From contig CAYWOR010000032.1 of NCBI GenBank assembly GCA_964459995.1, positions 1-12,207 of the forward strand: a stretch of 12,207 nt of DNA, given 5' to 3'. Shown one piece after another: positions 6,766-12,207 of the stretch. The position numbers and the translations under genes were made by a program. Positions within the stretch are counted from its first letter, which is position 1; each line of letters begins with the position of its first letter. The notes beneath the pieces were generated by a model. That model was given only the letters and a program-made list of their open reading frames with translations. It was not told where the DNA came from and did not search any database. This stretch comes from CAZSHG01 sp964459995. GTDB lineage: Bacteria > UBP14 > UBA6098.

Positions 6766-8523
6766 CTAAAGCTTTGCTTTTACTCTCTGATATACAATTT
6801 GGCCGTTCACCATCGTCATATCTACAAAATTGTCGAGTTTCCCAAGGTCGATGTCATTTGTCAGAAGGAACCAAAGCGAGGTTACTTTGAAAGGGTCTTT
6901 ATTGAAAAGAACGATATCCGCCTGTTTGCCGACCTCGATCGAGCCTATTCTGTCCTCCATAAACAGGGCTTTGGCAGAGTTAATTGTCCAGAAAGTAACT
7001 CCCTCTTCGAGCGAGATTTTCTCGGCCTTGCCCCAGTCGCTTTTGCCCTTGTAATTTACCCTCTTTCCTGAAATCAGTAAGCCGTAAAAGGGATTAATAG
7101 GACCTGCGCACCAATCGCTTCCGAAGGAAACCGTTACACCTTCATCAGCGAGACTCTTCCAGGGCATAAAACTGTTCAGTCTTTCCCTCCCGAAAGCTCT
7201 TTCGAGCATCTCGTCGCCGTAAAAGTGCGTAGGTTGCATAGCGGCGTGAATTCCCAATTCGGCCATTCTTCTTTTATCTTTAGGGGTGGGCAATTCGCAA
7301 TGTTCGACACGGTGACGCGAATCTCTTTTCCCATTAATCGATGCCGCTCGTTCATAAGAATTGACGACCCTGCGAATGCCGGCATCCCCGTTCGAATGTG
7401 TGCATGCCTGCAATTCAAGCCTATCGATGATCGCTACGACACTGTCAAACTCCTCCTGAGTCCACACATATTCGCCATAACCGCCCTCATCGCAGGAAAA
7501 TGGTTCGAGCATGAAGGAAGTTAGATTATCCGGAGTGCCGTCGATATAGAATTTCACAGAATTGCCTATGTTCATACTTAAATCGGAATGCTCCGCGGAT
7601 AATGCCTTCCACTTTGTAAGATCGGCAATTAATCCATCGACATCCTCGAAACGTTCTCTCCCGACATAATATGCCAACCGGACATGAACATTATCGAGAC
7701 CGCCCTTCTCTTTGAAATCAAGAATGAAGGGAATGAACTCGGGATAGATTTGAACGTCGTGAAAGGCCGTTACTCCAACAGAAAGCGCGTGGTCGATTGC
7801 CTTGGTCATATGCCACGCGAATTTTTGTTTGCCATCTTCGCCCAAATCCTCCCAAGTGAAAAAATCAAGAAAGTTGAAAGCGTGAAAATGACGTAGCTCG
7901 CCCGTAAATTCACCGGTATCCTCATCCTTTACAGGGTGAAGAGCCTCGAAAGCCTTCAAATTCTTTGCGCAAATCTCGACAGCCTTGCTGTTAAGCCATC
8001 CTGCCTGCCCGCTGTAGGACATCAAAATAACAGGCCTATCCGAAATAATCTCGTCGAGTAACTCTTTTCGAGGATTGCGATATGGAACATACTCCATTTT
8101 CCAGCCGATAGCCCCGACAAAGGGCAAATCCGGCTCCGCTGAATTTCTTTCAACTAAAGCCTCACGCAGATCTTCCATGCTCGAACACTCGTAAAGTATA
8201 GCCGGCATCAGCGCTTGAAGCCCGCCAATCCAGAGGACATGACAATGATTATCGACAAACCCCGGAGTGATTCGCCTCCCTTTTGCATCGATAACTCGAG
8301 TCTCCTCGCCGATAAGCGCTTTCGCGGCTTTTCCCGAGCCGACATAGCTTATAACTGAGCCGTTTATCGCCAAAGCCTCAGCAACCGGCTGATTCGGGTT
8401 GCTCGTCCAAATCTTGGCGTTCAAAATAACAACATCAGCCGGTGCGACAAGCTTTTCGGGCGTGTTGTCTGCCATCATAAAGACGGAAGTCAAAACCAAA
8501 AGAAAGATAATTGTTTTTTTCAT
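6766..8523 (-). CDS. Exported amidohydrolase (Amidohydro_3, YtcJ-like)
   Basis: 585 residues from ATG 8523, chosen because AAAGGA (8534-8529) lies 5 nt upstream and a signal peptide (MKKTIIFLLVLTSVFMMA) begins there; an in-frame TTG at 8547 lacks a site. The protein is a metal-dependent hydrolase of the amidohydrolase superfamily: an N-terminal beta-sandwich (ADVVILNAKIWTSNP, ADIVLFNKDPF at the end) around a TIM barrel. Metal or active-site motifs are VDNHCH (His93, His95), THSNGD (His376), RHRVEHCE (His408) and FGSDW (Asp470). The order and spacing match PF07969 enzymes such as YtcJ, which hydrolyse C-N bonds of cyclic or N-substituted amides; the real substrate cannot be read. Export is less usual for the family and suggests a periplasmic job. 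It leads a run of three minus-strand genes. Confidence 0.88.
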   Translation of the reverse strand: MKKTIIFLLVLTSVFMMADNTPEKLVAPADVVILNAKIWTSNPNQPVAEALAINGSVISYVGSGKAAKALIGEETRVIDAKGRRITPGFVDNHCHVLWIGGLQALMPAILYECSSMEDLREALVERNSAEPDLPFVGAIGWKMEYVPYRNPRKELLDEIISDRPVILMSYSGQAGWLNSKAVEICAKNLKAFEALHPVKDEDTGEFTGELRHFHAFNFLDFFTWEDLGEDGKQKFAWHMTKAIDHALSVGVTAFHDVQIYPEFIPFILDFKEKGGLDNVHVRLAYYVGRERFEDVDGLIADLTKWKALSAEHSDLSMNIGNSVKFYIDGTPDNLTSFMLEPFSCDEGGYGEYVWTQEEFDSVVAIIDRLELQACTHSNGDAGIRRVVNSYERAASINGKRDSRHRVEHCELPTPKDKRRMAELGIHAAMQPTHFYGDEMLERAFGRERLNSFMPWKSLADEGVTVSFGSDWCAGPINPFYGLLISGKRVNYKGKSDWGKAEKISLEEGVTFWTINSAKALFMEDRIGSIEVGKQADIVLFNKDPFKVTSLWFLLTNDIDLGKLDNFVDMTMVNGQIVYQRVKAKL

Positions 8524-8546
8524 AATTGTCCTTTCATTATTACCCA

Positions 8547-8577
8547 ATAGTAAAAACTAAAACATCGCGTTAGTCAA
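8547..8577 (-). promoter_or_regulatory. Possible promoter of the amidohydrolase gene
   Basis: The minus strand has TTGACT (8577-8572) and TACTAT (8552-8547) with a long 19-nt spacer, leaving a leader of roughly 15-20 nt. The -35 box is the same as at other genes here; the spacing is not ideal. Confidence 0.35.
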
Positions 8578-8580
8578 GAG

Positions 8581-8599
8581 AAAAAACGACCCAAGGTCG
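8581..8599 (-). terminator. Terminator-like hairpin upstream of the amidohydrolase promoter
   Basis: Read on the minus strand, CGACC-TTG-GGTCG (8599-8587) is followed by six T (8586-8581). The stem is only 5 bp. No minus-strand gene ends here, so it may block antisense read-through from the array or the HTH gene region, or it may be chance. Confidence 0.35.
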
Positions 8600-8690
8600 A
8601 TAATATGCCCGCCGTGTGTGTTTTTCTTCGAGTTGTGCAAAGAAATCTCTCGACAAATCGAATCTGCTCGTCCAATTGCGAAGGCAAGTC

Positions 8691-8718
8691 TTGACTTTCG
8701 TCTCGAGTTGATTATTTT
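8691..8718 (+). promoter_or_regulatory. Promoter of the small HTH gene
   Basis: TTGACT (8691-8696) and TATTTT (8713-8718) are separated by 16 nt. The transcript would begin close to the ribosome binding site AAGGAGG (8726-8732), so the leader would be very short. Confidence 0.4.
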
Positions 8719-8739
8719 AACAAAAAAGGAGGCCTCGAT

Positions 8740-8991
8740 ATGAGCAAACTCAAGGATGAAATCAAAAATGCCGTTTCCGAATGCGGGCTCGATGTCAAAT
8801 TCATGGCGAAAATGACAGGACTCAATCGTTCGACTGTCGAGCGCTATATCAAAGGGCAGACCGGCTCGAATCTCGACAAGCTCGAAACCCTTTTGGAGAT
8901 TGCGGGATACAAATTGACGCTGACTCCGATTGATCCGCATATGGACAAATATCGTTCGCAACGCCGACTTCCGCCTCCGCCTCTCGATTGA
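8740..8991 (+). CDS. Small helix-turn-helix DNA-binding protein
   Basis: 83 residues with ATG at 8740 and a strong site AAGGAGG with a 7-nt gap. Residues about 17-60 (DVKFMAKMTGLNRSTVERYIKGQTGSNLDKLETLLEIAGY) fit a Cro/CI (XRE) type helix-turn-helix: helix 2 is VKFMAKMTG, the recognition helix is NRSTVERYIKG, and LDKLETLLEIAGYKLTL is the usual last helix followed by a strand. It lacks a sensor or dimerisation domain beyond this. The tail RSQRRLPPPPLD has four consecutive prolines, a context that can slow ribosomes. It resembles antitoxin-like or repressor single-domain proteins, yet no toxin gene is adjacent on either side. The 21-bp array begins 5 nt after its stop codon, so that array is a candidate binding region; this is inference. 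Confidence 0.75.
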   Translation: MSKLKDEIKNAVSECGLDVKFMAKMTGLNRSTVERYIKGQTGSNLDKLETLLEIAGYKLTLTPIDPHMDKYRSQRRLPPPPLD

Positions 8992-8995
8992 CCCA

Positions 8996-9331
8996 ATTCG
9001 CGCACAAATTATGCCGCAATATGTGCTATTTTTGCGGATGTTTGAGCATGTTATCGTAGATTATGCGCAATTTTACATATTCGATGCGCATAATTACCAT
9101 TTTTTTGCTAATTCCTGCTATTTTGATGCGCAACAAATAATACCGTGCGTGCTTCAAAATGCATCGTGTGCGCTAAGAATAACACAGTGGCCGCTAAGAA
9201 TAGCATCGTGTGCGCAAAGAATAATACCGTGCCCGCAGAAAATAGCATCGTGTGCGCAAAGATTAATACCGTGCCCGCTCAAAAAGACACCGTGATGATT
9301 GCAAAATAGGCCGTGGAGATTCGAAAAGCGA
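8996..9331. repeat. 21-bp periodic array, sixteen degenerate tandem units
   Basis: The 462-nt gap between 8991 and 9454 holds no convincing gene. It can be cut into 21-nt units starting at 8996, 9017, 9038 and so on to 9311. Units 8-16 (9143-9331) share (C/T)CGTG at positions 1-5. Units 9-14 (9164-9289) are best: (T/C)CGTG-n-(G/C)CGC followed by an A-rich half ending in ATA or ACA. These six alternate between type TCGTGTGCGC (9164, 9206, 9248) and type C(C/A)GTG(C/G)CCGC (9185, 9227, 9269), that is, a 42-bp higher-order repeat. Units 1-7 are weak but often keep T/C-GCGC(A/T) or TGNGC at positions 6-11 (9059, 9080, 9122). 21 bp equals two helical turns, so the A-rich halves would face one side of the helix. 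There are no spacers, so it is not CRISPR. Confidence 0.8.
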
Positions 9332-9394
9332 TAAAATTCCACTCCTCGTTCAAAAACAACATCCATGCGACGCGGAAAAGTTTCAATTCGACCC

Positions 9395-9422
9395 TTGACT
9401 AAAGCTATTCACATATTATATT
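9395..9422 (+). promoter_or_regulatory. Promoter of the large membrane-anchored protein gene
   Basis: TTGACT (9395-9400) and TATATT (9417-9422) have a 16-nt spacer and lie about 30 nt before the ATG at 9454, after the end of the 21-bp array. Confidence 0.5.
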
Positions 9423-9453
9423 CGATGGACGAACAACATTTCAAGGAGGAAAC

Positions 9454-11718
9454 ATGCCTTCGAGGATTATCGCCGTTGCTATTCTTGTCCTGTCGATCGC
9501 GCTTTGCGCCCAGACAATCGATTCACTGCCCACTCTGCCGAAAACCAGCGTCGAAATACCGTGGACAGAGCTTCGCGGCCTAATCGAGCTGTCGATGAAG
9601 GGGGCCGATGTCAAACTCACCCCGCCGGTGGACTATATCATCCCAAATGCCGAATACGAGGCGTCGATTTCGGGCGATGTCCTTCGCGGAACGGCCTCGA
9701 TACCTGTTGTCGTGCTGAAAGAGGGCTATGTGCAGGTGCCTTTGTTCGACCAGAATCTCGCGTTGTCATCGCCGAAAGTGGATGGTCGAACCGCGCCCAT
9801 ATCCCCATGGTCGGGCAATCACACATTGGTTCTGAAAGGCCCGGGGAATTTCCTTTTCACTGCGGGTTTCGTGTTGGAGTTGGCCGATCATGTTACGAAT
9901 TTCCGTCTGAATATCCCCAGAACAAGCTCCACGCAGTTTAAACTTACCCTTCCCGAGGCTGGTATCGATGTCAAACTAACCCCCGCAAGCAGGCTTTCGA
10001 GCAGGACTTCGGGCAACACGACCGTCGTGGAGGCCTATGTTCCCTCGACCGATTATCTTTACTGCGAATGGATGAAGGCAATTCCCAAAGAGGAGGAAGA
10101 GAAACTCGACCCGATAGTCTATTCCGAGGTTCGAAGCCTTTTCTCCGTTGGCGAGGGGCTTGTGCGCGGGTCTTCGGAGATCGCCTATTCGGTGGTGCAG
10201 GGCAAGGTGGATGTCCTTCGGTTCGAGCTTCCGGGCGATGTGCGCATCCTCGATGTCCGTTCGAGCAGTCTTCGCGACTGGAAAATGAACGCCGAGGGCG
10301 AAAAGCGGATTATCAGCGTCTATCTCAAATTCCCAGCCGGCGGGACAATCACGGTAACCTGCGATTACGAACGGAGCATGGAAGGCGTAAGCGCGGTTGT
10401 CGAGATGCCGAATGTGAAATGCGTGGGCATCGACCGCGAGAAGGGCTATATCGGCGTGGTCGCGACAACCAATGTCGAGGTGAGCCTCGTCGAGGACGCT
10501 CTCGAAACAGCCACTCGCATCGACCGCTCGGAGCTTCCGCAAAGCCTCTGGAGCCGGACGAATCATCCGATAATCCTCGCTTTCAAATACCTCGAAACGC
10601 CTTATAAGGTCATCCTCGACATCGAAAAGCACGAAGACCTCGCGGTAAAGGTCGCCACCGCCGACAACGCGGCTTTCGTGGCGATTCTGACAAGCGAAGG
10701 CAATTACATCGTCCGCGGAACTTACAGCGTTCGGAATAACCTCAAGCAGTTTCTCTCGCTGGATTTGCCCGAAGACGCCGAACTATGGTCTCTCTTCGTG
10801 AGTGGAAGTCCCTCGAAACCGGGCAAGGGCGAGAAAAACCGCGTCCTTGTGCCGATGGAAAAATCCCGCGGCGGCGAGGAGGCGACGACCTTCCCCGTCG
10901 AAATCGTCTATTTCGTCAAATCGAAGAAGCTGGGGGCTTTCGGCAAGCGGGGCATCATGCTTCCCAAGGTCGATGTTCCTGTCAGCGTGATGAATTTGTC
11001 GCTGTATCTTCCCCACGGCTACACCTACACGGGCTTCGGCGGGAATATGCAGGAGGGTTTCGGTGTCGAGCCGGCGGGAGGTATCGGCAGGGCGATGGGC
11101 AGAAGGGACGATTTCGATGAACCGAACATTGCGCCTCAGGCGAAGTCGTCGCGGATGCTCGAATCGCAGATTGCCTACGAAGACGAGATGCGCGAGGAGA
11201 TTCAGGTTGCGAGCTACAGCTCCAGCCAAAAGGGCGTAATGCCAGTGCGAATCAGCATTCCGGAGGTGGGCGCGCTTCACAGATTCCAGAAATTCGTGGT
11301 TCCCGAGGACGAAAAAGGGCCATTCCCCGAGGTCAAGGTCAGATACACGAAACGCGGAATTAAAAACACCCTGGCCTTCGTGGTGGTTATTCTGGCGATA
11401 ATCGGGTTCTATTTGTTCGCGAAGAGCCTTCTCGTAGCGGTGGATAAGGCGTCGGAGAAGCAACCGCGCGCCTTTAAGGTTTTTATCGGGGCGTTGATAA
11501 TCGGGTTCATTATCCTGCTTGTGCTCTCGGGCATCGCACGGATGCTGTCCGTGAGCGGTGCGGCAATTTCTACCCCATGGATATTGGGCGGATTATTTCT
11601 CGCGGTTTATGTCTTGGTAAAATATGTCGTGGAAAAGGCAAAGGCGAAACGCGAGATGAAAAGAGCGGCGCGTGAAGCACAGCAAACCCAGCCACCCACT
11701 CAGAACACGGGAGAATGA
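9454..11718 (+). CDS. Large exported protein of unknown family with three C-terminal membrane helices
   Basis: 754 residues with ATG at 9454 after AAGGAGGA. Residues 1-19 form a signal peptide (MPSRIIAVAILVLSIALCA, then QT). The long middle part (about 20-620) is beta-rich, probably several sandwich domains; it contains recurrent strands (VKLTPP near 54 and VKLTPA near 174, DVRILDVRSSSL, FVVPEDE) and no catalytic motif I recognise. Hydrophobic helices lie at about 638-658, 674-696 and 707-725, followed by a basic tail rich in K, R, A and Q. With the signal peptide this predicts a large periplasmic part anchored to the inner membrane and a short cytoplasmic end, depending on topology. Its DNA is visibly richer in G+C than the genes at 662-6025. 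The next gene starts 12 nt after the stop, so both are probably one transcript. The function is unknown; a role in envelope assembly is only a guess. Confidence 0.85.
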   Translation: MPSRIIAVAILVLSIALCAQTIDSLPTLPKTSVEIPWTELRGLIELSMKGADVKLTPPVDYIIPNAEYEASISGDVLRGTASIPVVVLKEGYVQVPLFDQNLALSSPKVDGRTAPISPWSGNHTLVLKGPGNFLFTAGFVLELADHVTNFRLNIPRTSSTQFKLTLPEAGIDVKLTPASRLSSRTSGNTTVVEAYVPSTDYLYCEWMKAIPKEEEEKLDPIVYSEVRSLFSVGEGLVRGSSEIAYSVVQGKVDVLRFELPGDVRILDVRSSSLRDWKMNAEGEKRIISVYLKFPAGGTITVTCDYERSMEGVSAVVEMPNVKCVGIDREKGYIGVVATTNVEVSLVEDALETATRIDRSELPQSLWSRTNHPIILAFKYLETPYKVILDIEKHEDLAVKVATADNAAFVAILTSEGNYIVRGTYSVRNNLKQFLSLDLPEDAELWSLFVSGSPSKPGKGEKNRVLVPMEKSRGGEEATTFPVEIVYFVKSKKLGAFGKRGIMLPKVDVPVSVMNLSLYLPHGYTYTGFGGNMQEGFGVEPAGGIGRAMGRRDDFDEPNIAPQAKSSRMLESQIAYEDEMREEIQVASYSSSQKGVMPVRISIPEVGALHRFQKFVVPEDEKGPFPEVKVRYTKRGIKNTLAFVVVILAIIGFYLFAKSLLVAVDKASEKQPRAFKVFIGALIIGFIILLVLSGIARMLSVSGAAISTPWILGGLFLAVYVLVKYVVEKAKAKREMKRAAREAQQTQPPTQNTGE

Positions 11719-11730
11719 TAGGAGGTTAAT

Positions 11731-12207
11731 ATGAAAAAATTAACAATATGCTTGTTAGCCCTCGGCCTGCTGGCCGCTATTACGCTTAGCAATGACAGCC
11801 TGCGTTGCCGGATGATCGACTGGCTGGACGCGCCGACGAACCGTAATTTTTTGCATGAGCCTGTAAACGACACCTGGCCAGCCGGATGGAGCTACTCCGG
11901 AACAGGACACTGGGACCTTGCTATGGGGGATAGTGTTTGTGGTTGGTTACCGGGCTCAAGAGCTCTTATTTTTGTTGATGCCTATAATCCTACCTCGATT
12001 GATACAAGCATTATGCTTAACTCAGGTTCGCTCAATAAAGTGCTTCTTGCTATGGCTGATTCGATTCTATTTGTGGGGGGGGGAGGTGTACTATATTGTT
12101 ACTCATATGAGAATAACTCAGTTACAATGAATTCTCTATATTATGATGCCTTCGCCGACTACCATTTTGCGGCTTTGGAGGACAGCTTTCTTTATACTGA
12201 TGGCGGA
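11731..12207 (+). CDS. Exported propeller-like protein, 3' part missing (paralogue B)
   Basis: ATG at 11731 follows AGGAGG (11720-11725), 12 nt after the preceding stop, with no promoter of its own that I can see. 159 codons are present before the right edge. Residues 1-20 (MKKLTICLLALGLLAAITLS) are a signal peptide. Residues 21-67 repeat those of paralogue A (1-481, opposite strand) with four nucleotide differences in 141. Residues 68-143 are homologous but strongly diverged (WLPGSRALIFVDAYNPTSID against WLSGNRSIKYMNPWNSTQID), and then YHFAALEDSFLYT is identical in DNA again. The strand-turn pattern (ADSILFVGGGGVLYCYSY) suggests LVIVD-like propeller blades, by inference. A run of nine G lies in the variable part. 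The protein is probably surface or periplasmic; partner and ligand are unknown. Confidence 0.85.
   Translation, partial: MKKLTICLLALGLLAAITLSNDSLRCRMIDWLDAPTNRNFLHEPVNDTWPAGWSYSGTGHWDLAMGDSVCGWLPGSRALIFVDAYNPTSIDTSIMLNSGSLNKVLLAMADSILFVGGGGVLYCYSYENNSVTMNSLYYDAFADYHFAALEDSFLYTDGG
11791..11931 (+). repeat. Inverted homology block, right copy (codons 21-67)
   Basis: Partner of 281-421. The four differences are CTG/CTC, GAC/GAT, TTG/TGG (Leu/Trp) and CCA/CCT. The signal-peptide stretch of 18 identical nt is at 11758-11775. Confidence 0.95.
12075..12083 (+). repeat. G9 homopolymer inside paralogue B
   Basis: Nine consecutive G (codons 115-118, read as Val-Gly-Gly-Gly-Gly with flanking bases). 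The frame after it matches paralogue A, so nine G gives the full-length reading. Such tracts are typical sites of slipped-strand length change; a sequencing artefact is the alternative. Confidence 0.85.
12160..12197 (+). repeat. 38-nt identical block, right copy
   Basis: Partner of 12-49, after a 228-nt diverged stretch (11932-12159). After it the two copies differ at several silent or near-silent positions up to the window edges. Confidence 0.95.

Noticed and set aside
8524..8547. TTG at 8547 as the amidohydrolase start
   Set aside because: It would put eight polar residues before the signal peptide and would place the AAAGGA site inside the gene.
8557..8961. 134-codon open frame on the minus strand
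   Set aside because: It overlaps the well-supported HTH gene, its start lies inside that gene with no ribosome binding site, and its composition is not protein-like.
8996..9331. Array as a CRISPR
   Set aside because: Units are contiguous at 21 nt with no unique spacers of constant length, and no cas gene is nearby.
9976..11463. Minus-strand open frames of 218 and 226 codons (9976-10632, 10783-11463)
   Set aside because: They lie antisense within the G+C-rich 754-residue gene, are Arg/His/Ala-rich and resemble no family; shadows of a strong coding frame.
1..12207. Diversity-generating retroelement explaining the variable cassettes
   Set aside because: No reverse transcriptase, template repeat or adenine-specific substitution pattern is visible; the variable cores differ in all base types and in length by one codon.
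1..12207. tRNA, rRNA, insertion sequence or phage genes
   Set aside because: No cloverleaf or CCA end, no transposase motif and no structural phage protein was found on either strand.

Overview
The window looks like a fragment of a Gram-negative (diderm) genome, most likely an uncultivated lineage of the Fibrobacteres-Chlorobi-Bacteroidetes neighbourhood or a similar candidate phylum. The evidence is an outer-membrane porin, many exported proteins, and two proteins ending in the PNPFN...FDVNGR...GVYLV...KRVVY(L/I)K type of C-terminal domain used by type IX secretion cargo. Against a typical Bacteroidetes, almost every gene has a sigma70-like promoter with a TTGAC(A/T) -35 box, and ribosome binding sites are strong AAGGAG types. 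No taxon can be named from sequence alone. No rRNA, tRNA, transposase, CRISPR array or phage gene was seen.

Layout. 1-481 (-): start of an exported propeller-like protein, cut by the window edge. 482-661: divergent promoter region. 662-1681 (+): OprO/OprP-like porin with a strong terminator. 1865-3301 (+): exported beta-propeller protein with a T9SS-like tail that carries an in-frame REP-like palindromic insert. 8523 down to 3344 (-): exported amidohydrolase, Fe-S/FMN flavoprotein, and a secreted seven-repeat propeller fused to a legumain-like (C13, clan CD) cysteine peptidase and a T9SS-like tail; the last two genes overlap. 8740-8991 (+): small helix-turn-helix protein. 8996-9331: sixteen-unit 21-bp periodic array. 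9454-11718 (+): large exported protein of unknown family with three C-terminal membrane helices. 11731-12207 (+): start of a paralogue of the first gene, also cut by the edge.

The most striking structure is that both ends of the window are the same gene family in opposite orientation. In both copies, a signal peptide and mature N-terminus nearly identical at DNA level are followed by a strongly diverged stretch of 76-77 codons, then a 38-nt identical block, and both copies stop at the same homologous position. One copy has a G9 tract in the variable part. This fits a multi-copy, recombining, possibly phase-variable surface-protein family. The other main signals are the 21-bp array between a DNA-binding protein and a membrane protein, the REP-like insert in a sorting domain, and a structured 5' leader at 1812-1851.

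Nearly all products act in the cell envelope or outside the cell; only the flavoprotein and the small HTH protein look cytoplasmic. Joint function of the genes is not established by the sequence.
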